DNA of 64,000 nucleotides from Symbiodinium natans (lineage: Eukaryota > Sar > Dinophyceae > Suessiales > Symbiodiniaceae): contig CAJNDS010000002.1 in NCBI GenBank assembly GCA_905221605.1, positions 362,001-426,000 on the forward strand. The letters are read 5' to 3'. The notes under the pieces were generated by a model. The model was not told where the DNA came from, did no database searches, and saw only the letters and a list, made by a program, of their open reading frames with translations. The stretch's first letter is position 1. Every line of letters begins with the position of its first letter. This document shows positions 23,601 to 36,333 of this stretch, one piece after another. The position numbers and the translations under genes are program-made.

Positions 23601-24752
23601 CATGGGATTCTTTGGGCGGGTGGGTATATTCCATCACTTGAGAAGTTGTTTGACTAGTGAGGCTAGAACATGAGGTGCTGAACCCTAAGCCCCAAGCCCT
23701 AAGCCCTAAACCCTATAAACACTGCCCGCAAAGATGGCCACGAGGAGGCTTCCCTTTGTAATAGGATTCCTGTTGTCAGGGACTCTTATCCCATGGCCTT
23801 GAAGGGCGTTTCGAACAACTCCCACATAAGGCCTCCACCCTGAACCCTAAACCCATATCCCTAAACCCTAAACCTCTCTACCATATAAACCTAAATGTTA
23901 AACACGAATTAGGGAATCGGACCCCCATTGTTCAGCACGAATTTGGGAATTTGATCCATTTCGGCCCTTCTGACCCCTTGGCCCCCGCCATTGTTCAGCA
24001 CGAATTTGGGAAAGTGATCCATTTTGGCCCCTCTGACCCCTCTGACCCCCCATTGTTCAGCACGAATTTGGGAATTTGATCCATTTTGGCCCTTCTGACT
24101 CTGACCCCCCCATTGTTCAGCACGGATTTGGGAATTTGATCCATTTGGACCCCTCTGACCCCTCTGACCCCCATTGTTCAGCACGAATTTGGGAATTTGA
24201 TCCATTTGTGCCCTTCTGACCCCTCTGACCCTCCAATGTGGGAATTTGCCTCTCTGATCTTCAGGGGGGCAAAAGCTCTTTCGAAGGGCTGGGGGCCTTC
24301 GTGGGGGGTACGTACCCCAGAATTCGGGAAAAAGTGCTCGATTCAAATGACCCCCTCATTTTCCAGATTTCTCTTCTGGCCCTCTCAATTCTGGCCTTCT
24401 GACCCCAATTTGATCCGTTTTGGCCCTCTGACTCTGACCCCCCATAGTATTAGGGAATTTGGTCCATTTTGGCTCCTCTGACCCCTCTGACCCCCCACTG
24501 TTCAGCACGAATTTGGGAAAGTGATCCATTTTGGCCCCTCTGACCCCTCTGACCCCCCATTGTCCAGCACGAATTTGTGAATTTGATCCATTTTGGCCCC
24601 TCTGACGCCTTTAACCCAACTTGTTCAACACGAACAAAAAACACACTTTCTATTGTCGTACTGGTATGGGATTCTTTGGGCGGGTGGGTTCTTTTCCGTT
24701 GCCTACACACACTGCTGGCCTAGTAAATGCTCGAACTTGAGATGCTGAACCC
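23601..24752. repeat. 61-bp minisatellite bracketed by a repeated flank
   Basis: Units contain CCATTGTTCAGCACGAATTT, GGGAATTTGATCCATTTTGG and CCCCTCTGACC. TTCAG starts at 23931, 23994, 24056, 24116 and 24177 (spacing 63, 62, 60, 61), with further units at 24440-24620. Because spacing is not a multiple of three, the 145-codon frame across it is not a real protein repeat. GGGATTCTTTGGGCGGGTGG occurs before (about 23605) and after (about 24668) the array, each time about 80 bp from a GATGCTGAACCCTA-like phrase. Confidence 0.8.
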
Positions 24753-24773
24753 TATACCCTAAACCCTAAACCC

Positions 24774-24975
24774 TCTCAATTCGGGACCCAGGGAACAGAA
24801 CGTCCAGCCCCACCCCCTGCAGCAGCGTCCATGCCCATGGTCTATGTACCCGCACCTCTTGCTGGCCCTGGTCGCAGGTGAGAATGAAGTCGCCTTGCTG
24901 AATGATGTGTGCTTCCTCCTGGTCTGCTTCCGACCCATCATCCGACTCCTCAACCGAGATATTGAAGAAGAACGT
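24774..24975 (-). CDS. Candidate exon, acidic, 67 codons
   Basis: Minus-strand frame open between two telomeric arrays. It begins after GGGAG| with TFFFNISVEESDDGSEADQE and continues EAHIIQQGDFILTCDQGQQE, ending LDVLFPGSRIE. Acidic first third, globular remainder. This is the longest repeat-free open frame in the 12-26 kb part. Function unknown. Confidence 0.55.
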
Positions 24976-25082
24976 CTCCCTAAACCCTGAAACCCAAACC
25001 CTAAACCCCAGACTCTAAACCCTAAACCCTAAACCCTAAACCCTAAACCCCAAACCCCAAACCCTAAACCCTAGATTGCAAG

Positions 25083-25151
25083 ACCTTGAGGGGCCGGCGA
25101 GATCGGCCGTCTGCAGCCCCATGGTGTCATAGGGAACTGAAGCCAGAAGGG
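25083..25151 (-). CDS. Candidate exon
   Basis: LASVPYDTMGLQTADLAGPS then RSC, immediately upstream (minus sense) of the acidic exon at 24774-24975. Confidence 0.4.
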
Positions 25152-25425
25152 GTTTAGGGTTTGGGGTTTAGGGTTTGGGGTTTAGGGTTTAGGGTTTGGG
25201 GTTTAGGGTTTAGGGTTTGGGGTTTGGGATTTAGGGTTTGGGGTTTAGGGCTTTCGGCCTTAAGGGTTCCAGGGTAGATAGAGTGTCGAGGCCCCTCTAC
25301 GCTTCAGGGTTGCCAAAGGGTTTAGGGTTTAGGGTTTGGGGTTTAGGGTTTGGGGTTTGGGCTTTAGGGTTTAGGGTTTGGGGTTTGGGGTTTAGGGTTT
25401 GGGGTTTGGGGTTTAGGGGTCTCGG

Positions 25426-25505
25426 GATCGAGGGCACTGGCTGCTGAGGGTTCTTTTCAGTCCGATATTTCATTCCAACTTTGGGTCCGTCAAAACCCTG
25501 GCAAC
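25426..25505 (-). CDS. Candidate exon
   Basis: GFDGPKVGMKYRTEKNPQQP then VPS before a TTTGGGG/TTTAGGG array, whose translation (PKPQTLNPKP) is not coding. Confidence 0.4.
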
Positions 25506-26148
25506 CCAAACCACAAGCCCGGAACTCTAGACACCTAAACCCTATAAACCCTAAAATTCCATATCATACCCCATGATACCCTATCGACCCTATAATACCC
25601 TATAGCCTATAACACCCTAAAATACCATATAATGCCCTATAAACCCTGTAACTCCTACAGACTCTATCAGCCCTGTAAACCCTGTAAACCCTAAAAATCC
25701 TATAGACCCTTTGCACCCGACAGACTCTATAAACCCTAGCCCCAAGGGTTTAGCGTCATCAGGAACCGTCTTATGAGCCCTAAACCCTAAACCCTAAACC
25801 CTAAACCCTAAACCCTAAACCCTAAACCCTAAACCCTCAACCCTAAACCCTAAACCCTAAACCCTAAACCCTAAACCCTAACCCTAGACCCTAAACCCTA
25901 AATCCTAAACCGTCTTATGACTTAAGGAACTGTCGCTGATTAAAACAGGCCCCTCCTCAGGCTGATTGTTGGGACTTCCTTCGCCCAAACGAGCTCAAAA
26001 CCCTAAACCCTGAAGTCTGAATCCTAAACCGACAGTTGAGGGTTTAGGGTTTAGGGTTTAGGGTTTAGGGTTTAGGGTTTAGGGTTTAGGGTTTAGGGTT
26101 TAGGGTTGACCTCAACCCGAAACCCCCACAAAAAAAACACAGCCACAC

Positions 26149-26181
26149 TGACTCATCCAGGCCTGTCATGCCTGCAGCCAT
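26149..26181 (-). CDS. Candidate first exon
   Basis: ATG at 26181 in the context GCGACCATGGCT, 11 codons (MAAGMTGLDES), then donor GAGTCA|GTGTGG. A plausible start for the minus-strand exons below it (25.5, 25.1 and 24.8 kb). Confidence 0.35.
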
Positions 26182-27317
26182 GGTCGCACCTTAGGCAAGC
26201 TGCTCTCTTTGTTTTTGGCTGATACCCAAGAGTAACCTAGGAATAGGAAGGGTTTGAGGTTTAGGGTTTAGGTTTTAGGGTTTAGGGGTAGACCCCACTC
26301 GAAGGGGTGTAGGGGTTTAGGGTTTTTGGGTTGTTGGAGCCTAGGGGCTTTGGGCTTTGTTTAGGGGTGTAGGTCTTCGGCAACATGTTGCGTTGCCCAG
26401 GAAGCTAAAACCCTAAGGTTCTCATTTTATTAGGGGTACCTAACCTACAACAAAGAGATACGAATTGACCAGGGCCAGCGCTAGAGGCATGCTTGCCGGT
26501 TTGGGGTTTAGAGTTCAGGGTGCATGGTGTTTTAGGGTTGAGGTTTGTTTCAGGGTGTACACACTGGTCTACGGGGCTTCGTGTTTAGGGTCTATATAGG
26601 GTTCAGGGTGCATAGAGCGTGGGGTTTAGGCGTTGAGGGCGAAGTTCTTTAAAGCTTGCTGCAAATGCTTGTTGCCGGAGTGTTGCCGATAAGGAGTGCA
26701 GGCACCACGCAAGAAGGGGTCCGAGTATAGATAGACAAGCTGACCCTATAAAGCCCAAACCTAAACCCTAAACAAGGCCCTCTGAAACCCAGAAGAGAAA
26801 AACATATCCCAAGAGCCTACTACCCCAAACCCAACATCCTACCACTCTACCACCCTAGACCCAAACCTGAAGCCCCCAAAAGGGATTGTCTCGCTGTCTT
26901 GGCCAAGACAGACCCTGAGTAGATGACAACACCCTAAACCAATTAGGGTTTAGGGTTTAGGATTTAGGGTTTAGGGTGAACAGAAACCCTTAACCACAAA
27001 CCCTAAAAACTCTTGGGCCACTGGGCCACTGCAGCCTTGCAGGAGACGTGACGGATCTCAGCTCACCATCCTGGCAGATGCCCCCCTTACAGCAACAGCT
27101 CCCGAGAAAAAAGGGAGAAGCCCTGAGCCCTAAACCCTAAACCCTAAACCCTAAACCCTAAGCCCTAGCCCTATAAACCCTAAACCCTAAGCCCTAAACC
27201 CGTAGTAGGAGTTTAAGAGCCCATGATCAAGATCCTTCTAAGGGCTGTTGCTGCTGGAGGGAGATGACTGTAGGCTAGCCTACATACCCGGAAAGACGGG
27301 AAATGCGTCCAGTCTAG

Positions 27318-27428
27318 GTGCAACCTAGGATTGAAAGAAGGGAACCGGTTTTTGCTTAAATTAAAGGGGCTTATAAGGGAACCTACATCCCCAAAAAAAG
27401 GAATAAGGGCACTACTGGGCATCCCAGA
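27318..27428. mobile_element. Introner-family element
   Basis: The copy contains CAACCTAGGATTGAAAG, GGGGCTTATAAGGGAACCTA and GGGCACTACTGGGCATCCCA, the same order as the methyltransferase intron elements. I found no flanking exon with confidence. Confidence 0.6.
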
Positions 27429-28865
27429 GTTAGTTGGTATACTTACTGCTGGGGTTAGATGGGTTGCTCTAAGTAAGGGTTTGGTTTAGGGTTTAGGGTT
27501 TAGGGTTTAGGGTTTAGGGTCTAGGGTCTAGGGTCTAGGGTCTAGGGTCTAGGGTTTAGGGTTTAGGGTTTAGGGTTTAGGGTTTAGGGTTTAGGGTTTA
27601 GGGCTGAGGGTTTAGGGTTTAGGGTTGATGAATTTCCGCCTATACGGCTGCAGGGAAGATTTGGGCTTCGGAGAATGAGCCTGGTGGAACCAGAGTTTAG
27701 GGTTTGGGGTTTAGGGTTTTGGGGTTTAGGGGTTTGGGGTTTAGGGTTTAGGGTTTGGGGTTTGGGGTTTAGGGTTTGGGGTTTAGGGCTTAGGGCAGTA
27801 CGGTTTGGGGTTAAAACAAAGGGCGCTTTTGGGGGTCACGGGTCGGATTTAAGACCTTGGCTGGCCGAGTGCAGAGGAGCCCTTTGGAGGTTAGGATGTT
27901 GCGGCGGAGGCTTAGAACCCTAAACCCTGAACCCTAAACCCTAAACTAGGGGTAGTAGGGTTCAGGGTCCAGGGTCCAGGGTTTGGGGTTTTAGGTCTCA
28001 GGCTTTCTGTCTAGGCCTAACCACATGCTCCGTGGCCCCAACAATCAGGGGTCTATTGGCTTAGTTGTGGGTTTATAGGGTCCTTCAGGGAGGGGGGTTT
28101 CATACCTAGGATTACGGAACCATAGGGAAGCTGACAGAGCCTTAGGGAGTAGTGGGGAGTACTAGTGAACCTTGGGCTACATACCCCGCCTGAACCCCCG
28201 TGCCTTAACGCCTCTTTAAAGGGTGGAAGCCTGAAATGTCTAAAACCCGCCAGTGCTTAAAAAGGCAAAGAGAATACACGTTGTTCACTTGCCCTGTCTT
28301 CCTTCAAACTTTATAATTCTCAACTTCCTGATTGCTCCACGACATGGCAATTATATAAAATATAAAAATGTATATGTCTATGTATAATACGATTCTTGAC
28401 TCTTCGTCAACATTCTCACAGGTGAAAGCCAACAATTTTATAGGATCTTAGGGACCTGAACCATAAACCCTAAACCTTTTTACCTTAACCCCCCAAACCT
28501 TAAACCCTTAAACCGTTCACCCTCAAGTTTCAACTTAAACCACAAACCTCTAAACCCAACCTCAAAATCTCAAAACCCTAAACCTAAGGATACATGTGAA
28601 CCCAAGACACAGGACGCTTGAATGCGAAACCCGAAGCCCCACACCCTAAGCCCTGAGCCCTAAACCCTAAACCCTCTTATGTGCCTCTGCTCCCACATTC
28701 AGTGACAAGCACCGCCCTCTGCGAGTTCCCGCGTTGAGCCCGGCAGAGGATGGGGGTTTCGAGTTGAGGGCTTGGGGTTTAGGGTTTAAACCCTCAACCC
28801 TAAACCCTAAACCCTGCAGTTTAGATGTAAGGTTAAAGGTTTAGGGTTTATGGCGGAGGCTGCAG

Positions 28866-28922
28866 GGCTACCTTGAGATCTCAACATCTTCTCGCATGCC
28901 ACAACTGGCCATGACACTCTAA
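28866..28922 (+). CDS. Candidate terminal exon
   Basis: After GGCTGCAG| the plus frame reads GYLEISTSSRMPQLAMTL and a TAA at 28920-28922. Confidence 0.35.
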   Translation, partial: GYLEISTSSRMPQLAMTL

Positions 28923-29724
28923 CCCCTACAAGGCGGACTCTTCGGTCCCTGAACCCTAAACCCTAAACCCTAGACTCTAAACTCTAAACCCTAAACCCGA
29001 AACCCGAAACCCGAAACCCTAACCCTAAACCCTACAAAATCGGATGCCTTGGGTTCGAAAGTTAGGAAGGCAGGGTGTGAGAGGAGGTCCTGGGAGGCTT
29101 TGGGGAACCCCTACAGCCTAAGCATGCCTGGAAACTCCGTTTCGCTGGGGCGCACTAAGCAGTGCCCTAAACCCTAAACCCTAAAACCCTAAACCCTAAA
29201 CCCTAAACCCTAAACCCCCATAAACCCTAAAGTGCATGCCCACCACCTGGGGTTCAGGGAGCTTCAGGCCTCCAGCCGCCCATCCCTAAACACCGATAAA
29301 CCCGAACCATCTCGGTCCAAGGTTCAAGGTGCTCCCCCAGGCTCCCAAAGTTTAGGGTTTAGGGTTTAGGGTTTAGGGTTTAGGGTATAGGGTTTAGGGC
29401 CCAGGGTAATCCCTAGAACTCATAAACCCCCTAAAGTGTAGGAACTGGTCTCTGGGTGTGCAGTTTGTGTGTGTGTGTGCGCGTCTGCTGAGTGCCTCTT
29501 TCCGGCGGTATAGGGCTCCGGGATCAATTTTTCGATCCTAGGGTTTAGGGTTTAGGGTTTAGGGTTTAGGGTTCAGGGTTGAGGGTTTAGGGCCATGCGG
29601 GGGGGGGGGGGGGGCTAAGTCGAGCATGGCTTATGGGATTCCCAGAGCTTGGCGACTTTAGCCCTCCGACGAAAACTCCCAACTGAGGGCCCCCCGAAAG
29701 CCAGCATAAGGCTAAGCCCACAAC

Positions 29725-29727
<3 letters not shown>

Positions 29728-29821
<94 letters not shown>
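29728..29821. repeat. Poly-A tract of 94 bases
   Basis: An uninterrupted A run ends a roughly 110-bp unique stretch (29617-29727). A retroposed cDNA tail is possible, but the upstream sequence gives no recognisable product and I see no flanking duplication. Confidence 0.85.
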
Positions 29822-29823
<2 letters not shown>

Positions 29824-30010
29824 GCCCTAAGCCCAACTAACCTAAACCCCAAAGCCCTAAGCCTACTTTTTGGGAGGTTGCTTAGAAGACCCTAAACCCT
29901 AAACCCTAAACCCTAAACCCTAAACCCTAAACCCTAAACCCTAAACCCTAAACCCTAAACCCTAAACCCTAAACCCTAAACCCTAAACCCTAAACCGAGC
30001 CCTCTAACAG

Positions 30011-30097
30011 GCTTTTCTGATGATGAGAGCCTACCAAAGACCGGGCTTGGGGTTCTTTAGAGTGACTGAGCCGGACGTGGGAACTTGGCGACTCAAG
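30011..30097 (+). CDS. Candidate exon
   Basis: Exactly 29 codons in phase 0 between acceptor CTAACAG| and donor CTCAAG|GTTTGT, reading AFLMMRAYQRPGLGFFRVTE then PDVGTWRLK. The minus strand is also open. Confidence 0.4.
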
Positions 30098-30305
30098 GTT
30101 TGTCTAGGGCTTAGGGTTTAGGGTTTAGGGCTTAGGGTTTAGGGTTTAGGGTTTAGGGTTTAGGGTTTAGGGTTTAGGGTTTAGGGTTTAGGGTTTAGGG
30201 TTTAGGGTTTAGGGTTTAGGGTTTAGGGTTTAGGGTGTCGAGGGGCCGGCAACGCGCCAAATTTTGATTCGCATGTGTCTCTCTTGCACTGTGGCATGAA
30301 TGCAG

Positions 30306-30369
30306 GGACGCCAGCAACGACCTCGTGTTCGAAGCTTCTGACACGCTAAACTCTTTTCCGGGTTTGCGA
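30306..30369 (+). CDS. Candidate exon
   Basis: Acceptor AATGCAG|, then DASNDLVFEASDTLNSFPGL, donor TTTGCGA|GTAGGA. A foldback element begins just after the donor. Confidence 0.45.
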
Positions 30370-30375
30370 GTAGGA

Positions 30376-30482
30376 CCTTGGGATGTTCACCTTCATACTA
30401 ACAGTCTTAAATAGGGGTTATAGTAGCCTACTATAATCCCTAAGGACTGATAGAAAGATAGGATAAGGGGGAACATCCTAAG
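30376..30482. mobile_element. Foldback element, copy 4
   Basis: Starts CTTGGGATGTTCACC and ends GGGGAACATCCTAAG. It follows the donor-like TTTGCGA|GTAGGACC of a candidate plus-strand exon within 7 bp, which suggests an intronic position. Confidence 0.7.
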
Positions 30483-31299
30483 CAGGACCCGTCAAAACAG
30501 AAACGGCGCTACGATTGAGAGAGAGGGGGTGGCGGGGGGAGGGAAAGGTTTCTACTATACTTGAAGGTTCACGGGTCGTTCATAAGTGGGGCCATGGCTA
30601 CCCCAAATACGGTCCTGCATACCCACCATGGGTTTAGGAAACCCTAAACCCTAAACCCGAAGCCTTATAGACCCTAAACCCTAAACCCTAAACCCTAAAC
30701 CCTAAACCCTAAACCCTAAACCCTAAACCCTAAACCCTACAAGTAGAAACCTGCACACGGCGCCCCTCCCGAGGGAATCTTTCAAAAAACTGATCCTCGC
30801 ACTTTTGCGAGGTAAGGGCAGGGCAGCGGTGTGGACATGAACCTCCTTGAAGCCCTGTAGGGTTTAGGGTTTAGGGTTTAGGGTTTAGGGTTTTGGGTTT
30901 TGGGTTTAGGAATTAGGGTTTAGGGTTTAGGGTTTAGGGTTTAGGGTTCGGATTCAGGGTTTAGGGTAGTTGTAGGGCATAAGCCCTGTCCCTAAGGCTC
31001 CAAATCGCCCCAAGGCCGGTGTTTCAGTGTTTCTTACAGACGCTAGACCTCAAGGTAGGCATTCTCAACCCGAAGCCCCAAACCCTAGACTTTGGGCCAC
31101 ACTGTTGGCATTCTTTACAATCGGAACCCGTTCCGGATTGATGGGTTGAGGGGTTTAGGGTTTAAGGTTCAGGGGCTTAGGGGTTTAGGGGTTTAAGGTT
31201 TAGGGGTTTAGGGGTTTAGGGGTTTAGGGGTTTAGGGGATTAGGGGTTTAGGGGTTTAGGGTTTAGGGTTTAGGGGTTTAGGGTTTAGGGTTTAGGGCT

Positions 31300-33780
31300 A
31301 GGGTTTAGGGTTTAGGGTTTAGGGTTCAGGGTTTAGGGTTTAGGGTTTGGGACAATGGCAGCCCTGGGGCTGGACTTCCTATCACCTGGAAACTGCAGCC
31401 AGAAGAGGCTTAAGAAGGGTTCCCTTAAAAGCCCAAAACCCAAAACCCTAAACCCGAAACCCGAAACCTTAAACCCTAAACCCTTTTAAGGGTCCTCCTT
31501 ATCCTACCGAGGGGAAGGGCCCACCTGCCCAGCTCCCAGCCTGGCATTTGTACAAACAGCGGGGCTGAGGAAGCCACCCTCAACCATAAAACTTAAACCC
31601 TATAGGGTTTAGGGTTTAGGGTTTAGGGGTTCAGGGGTTTAGGGTTTAGGGTTTCGGGTGAAACCCTCAATTCAGGTCATTGCTCCGGGCTTTGGGCTTA
31701 GGGTTTGGGGGATGGCGCAAGATGGGAATAGCCCTCCTTGCCAAATTGCCCTAGACCCTAAACCCTAAACCCTAAACCCTAAACCCTAATCCTTAAGCTA
31801 GGCAGGGGTGGGTCTAGCTTGCCTCAGTGGCGCCCTGCAGGGGGGTTTAGGGTTTCGGGCTTTCGGGTCTATATATAGACCCCTACAGTAGGGGCCCTAG
31901 AAAACCACACAAACAGAAGGTTTCTACAAAGAGGGTTTTCCAGAATCCCCCCCCCCCCCCCGCTTATCGGAGCCCCTTCTACCCCAATGGAAGGCTCTAT
32001 TATGTTTACGTGGCTTTTTGGGCTCAAGAGATAGACCACTCCAGGCCCACTATAGGCCCCTAGCCCTAAACCCCAAACCCCAAACCCTAAACCCTACACA
32101 CCAAAAGGCCTACGCTTCCTCCTCCCCAAGGGCGCCAAAAGACGCATGACGGGCGCAAGAGAGCCCAGAGAACCCAAAACTCTGCTTGGAGGTTCAGGGT
32201 ACTTGCGAACCCAATAATTTTAGGGTTTAGGCTTTAGGGTTTAGGGATTCAAAAGTATGGGCCCTGTATCTGAGGGTTATATGACAGGGGCGAAGATGAA
32301 GGGGCCCATACCTCGGATCCCCGACAAACCCACTGAGGACTAGGGCTTATCTATAAGGGGATTTCATACGTGATTCAGGGGCTTAGGGATTCAAAAGTTT
32401 AGGGTTTAGGGTTTAGGGTTTAGGGTCTAGGGTTTAGGGTGTAGGGTTCGGGATTTGGTGGCTTCAGGGTTTTGGTGGTTTGGGTTCTGGGGTTTAGAAT
32501 CACGGGGGAGGTTGCCTAGCAACTTGGTTTACTTTATGTAGGTTTGAGTGGAGTCCATCACATCCACATGCAGATCGGAGGGCTACCGGGGCATCTTAGA
32601 AGTAGAAGGGTTAGGGTTTAGGGTTTAGGGTTTAGGGTTTAGGGTTTAGGGTTTAGGGTTTAGGGTTTAGGGTTTAGGGTTTAGGGTTTAGGGTTTAGGG
32701 TTTAGGGTTTAGGGTTTAGGGTTTAGGGTTTAGGGTTTAGGGTTCCTGAAACAAGAAGTTCCGGGCTCTCTGGGAAGCTAATTTTCTGCATCACAGGCCC
32801 CACCACAGTGGGCAACCTTCGTGAGAATCTAAGGGTAGCTGCAGGAGTTTAGGGTTTAGGGGTTTAGGGGTTTAGGGTTTAGGGTTTAGGTCCCTAAACC
32901 CGTCATCTTGAGAACATATGGGGGGTTACGAAAAGAAGGGGCCCCCAAATATAGTCTCCATACAGTCGGATCCGCTGTGAACAAGGACCTTAATAAGGTA
33001 CCCCTAACCCTAAACCCTAAACCCTAAACCCTAAACCCTCTGTCTTCAACCCTCATAGAGACCCGAGACTGGCGTGGCTTCGAAGCCGGCGATTAGACGT
33101 TTGGGCAACTGATTGAGAGGTTTCGGGGCTTAAGCAGGTTTCGGGGCTTAAGCCCAAAAAAATCCTACATGGTTTAGGGGTTTAGGGTTTAGGGCTTAGG
33201 GTTTAGTGTTGAGGGGTTTAGGGTTTAGGGGTTTAGGGTTTAGGGTGAAAAAGGGTAGCTGCCAAGCCCTGATCCTCCTTTCAAGAAAAAGGTTGCCAAG
33301 CTAAACCCTAAACCCTAAACCCCAAACCCTAAACCCTAGACCCTAAACCCTAAACCCTAAACCCTAAACCCCAAACCCAACGCCCGAAACCCTAAACCCT
33401 GAACCCTAAGCCCGAAGCCCCAAACTTGGCTGGCGGCTGGCTTTCGCCTCCTCATTACGTAACGTATTCTAGAGCAACTTAGGGTTTAGGGTTTAGGGTT
33501 TAGGGTTTAGGGTTTAGGGTTTAGGGTTTAGGGTTTAGGGTTTAGGGTTTAGGGTTTAGGGTTTAGGGCTATGACCGCAGCACAAGGCGGTGCCCTACAC
33601 ACCAAACCCTCAACTCTGAACCCGAAAAAACCCGAAACCCTAAAACCCTAAGGCCGAAACCCTAAAACCCTAAACCCTAAACCCTGAACCCTAAAACCCT
33701 AAAACCCTAAACCCTAAACCCTAAACCCTAAACCCTAAACCCTAAACCCTAAACCCTAAACCCTAAACCCTAAACCCCGG
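31300..33780. other. Telomeric arrays with ambiguous islands
   Basis: Islands at 32510-32600 and 32760-32850 are open on both strands (for example ITGPTTVGNLRENLRVAAGV on plus). A GTTTACGAAAA-family repeat lies at 32915-33004. No firm gene. Confidence 0.4.
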
Positions 33781-33782
33781 CC

Positions 33783-33872
33783 GACAAGCCTACATGGCAG
33801 CTGCCACGGCCATGGGCTCCATTTCCCAGGAGCGCGTCAGGGGCATCCTGCACGTCGCAGATTCCCCCCAAA
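33783..33872 (+). CDS. Candidate exon
   Basis: RQAYMAAATAMGSISQERVR then GILHVADS on plus, between a long CCCTAAA array and a short one. The minus strand is open too. Confidence 0.35.
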
Positions 33873-34816
33873 ATCCCGGAACGCCCCTAGTAGCCCTAAA
33901 CCCTAAACCCTAAACCCTAAACGCTAAACGCTATCCCTAAACCCCAAACCCAACGCCCGAAACCCTAAACCCAAAACCCTCCCCTGGCTGTTGGGGTGAA
34001 GGGTCTCAAAGCTTTCGAGTGCAGGCCCCGGAGAAGCCCGAGTGGCCCCAGCAATAGCGGCCCCTAAACCCTAAACCCTAAACCCTAAACCCTAAACCCT
34101 TCAGGTCAGTTTTGTTCATTTGTGTTCTTGTTGTGTCTTTTACAGTCTGGGGTTGAAGACTCGAAGGGCACCTAGCCCCGAACAAAAAAAAGGGGTGAAA
34201 GGGACTTCATGGGTTTAGGGTTTAGGGTTTAGGGTTTAGGGTTTAGGGGCTACTTAGGGATACAGGGACTGTATAAGGAGCATATAGGGCCTATTTAGGG
34301 AATAAAGATTAACGGTCCCTTCTAGGGGTCCCTCCCTTACCACCGTTAGGGCTTAGGGTTCAGGGTTCAGGGTTCAGGGTTTAGGGTGTAGGGTTTAGGG
34401 TTTAGGGTTTAGGGTTTAGGGCTTAGGGTTTAGGGTTTAGGGTTTAGGGTTTAGGGTACCCATGAATAAAGGAAGGGAAGGGTATACTCTTCATCCTAGC
34501 CGGGCCGAGGGCCTGTAGGAATTGTCTGAAGGGGTTCTGCAGCCGGCAGGAGTTAGGGTTTAGGGTTTAGGGTTTAGGGTATAGGGTTTAGGTTTCGGGT
34601 TTAGGGTTTGGGGTTTAGGGTTGGGGTGTTCAGCATCTCAGCCGCAAGGGTGGGAGTTCATATCGGGTCTCGGGTCTCTAGGATTGAGGGTCGTTAGGCT
34701 TTAGGGTTTAGGGTTTAGGGTTTAGGGTTTAGGGTTAAGGATTGAGGGTTTAAAGTTCAGTGTTTAGGGTCTTCGGGTTTCGGGTGTTGTTTGCTTTGTT
34801 TTCGGGTTTGGGGTTT

Positions 34817-34903
34817 AGGATGTTAACAGTCCTTAATGGGGACTGTAGTACCCCCTATTATGATCCCCTATTAAGGACTGTTAGGAAAAGGGAGACATCC
34901 CGA
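34817..34903. mobile_element. Foldback element, copy 5
   Basis: Contains GGATGTTAACAGTCCTTAAT and CTATTAAGGACTGTTAGG, inverted repeats around TACCCCCTATTATG. The left end is shortened; the right end is GACATCCCG. Confidence 0.65.
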
Positions 34904-36333
34904 CCCTGAACCCTCAACCCCAAAACCCCTAAACCCCTAAGGGGGTATAACAGAACACCTGATCATGCCATCGCTCATTTGGTGCTTGGCGCATGGAGGT
35001 CTGAGCAAATTGCCCGGCTCTCTAAGTCTTGGTCCCCTTTTTGGGTACCCCCAGGGGCCGTATTGCAACAGGAACCCAAAAAGGGGAAAAAAGGGACCAC
35101 GACTATGAGAGGTGGCCGGTTGAAGTAGGAACACCCCTCGCGGCCAACGGTGTGCAAAGTGGGAAGTCCCTGCGTCTGCAGGAGCCTCGACCATCTTGCC
35201 CCGCATGCGGCGGTGATGGGCACTTCCGCTATCCGGCTGCCGCATTGGTTAAGCTTAGGGTTTAGGGCTTGGGGTTTGGGGCTTAGGGTTTAAGGCTTAA
35301 GGCTTACCCTAACGACCTCATCCCCGAAACCCTAAGCTTGGAGGTTTGGGGGTCTTGAGTGTGTGGGAGCCGCAGATAGCCTCGCCACTAGCCCATATAG
35401 CAAAACGACTCCAGCGCATCAACTCTCTCTCTCTCTCTCTCTCTCTCTTGACCAAAGCCACCCTTGTAGGTTTGGAGGGGTTTAGGGCGTTCAGGGGGTT
35501 TAAGGGATTTAGGGGGGGTTTAAGGGGGTTTAGGGGGTTCAAGGGGTTTAAAGTAGGCGGGTGGGATACAAGGTTTCGGGCACCGCCACCTAGACGTGAG
35601 GTTTTGGGGGCTACCCTGCTTGTTGAGGGTTAAGCTTGTCAGGTCACTTCAGATTCTAAAGTCCCAGCTTGTTGGCCTAACCCTAAACCCTAAACCCTAA
35701 ACCCTAAACCCACAAAATGCAGACGCTTCAGGGCTTCGGGTTTAGGGCCGCCTGCTTAGGTCTCACGCATGCAGAGAGCTGTTGGTGCACGGACCTGCAT
35801 GATAACTTCCGACATGGATTTACGAAATTAGGGGACCCCTAGAATAGCCCCCAACATAGTAGGGTTTAGGGTTTAGGATTTAGGATTTAGGGTTTCGGGT
35901 ATAAGGTACCCCTCATTTCGGAAACCCCCACATGTGTGGAATGAGCCTCTTGCCCTTTCCGAACTCGGGGCAGTGTTGAGCAGGGAAGCGAACAAACCCC
36001 TGAACCAAGCAAGCGACTGATGCCCTAAACCCTAAACCCTAAACCCTGAACCCTAAACCCTAACCCCTGAACCCTAAACCCTAAACCCTAAACCCTAAAC
36101 CCTAAACCCTTGGTTCCCCTAAGCGTTTGGATCATCTGTGCCCGTAGTTAAGTTTTAGGGTTTAGGCTTTAGGGCTAGGTTTAGGGTTTGGGGTTTATGG
36201 TTTCGGGTTAGGGTTTAGGACATGGGGTTTAGGGTATATAGGGTTTAGGATTTAGGGCTTAGGGCTGAGGGTTTAGGGTTTCCCCCTCTACCCCGCCTAC
36301 GTCCCCCCATAATGATGAAGGCTGTTTAGGGAT

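Noticed and set aside
23909-24346. 145-codon repeat protein (PKFVLNNGG)
   Set aside because: The DNA repeat is about 61 bp with varying length, so the frame changes between units.
24460-24475. Dinoflagellate spliced-leader relic (CCATTTTGGCTC)
   Set aside because: It is one variant of the minisatellite unit, and the match stops before the conserved CAAG end.
25238-25509. GLGFRVWGLGFRV and LNPKPQTLNPKP proteins
   Set aside because: Seven-codon translations of TTTAGGG/TTTGGGG arrays; 21 bp is divisible by three, so the frame stays open by arithmetic.
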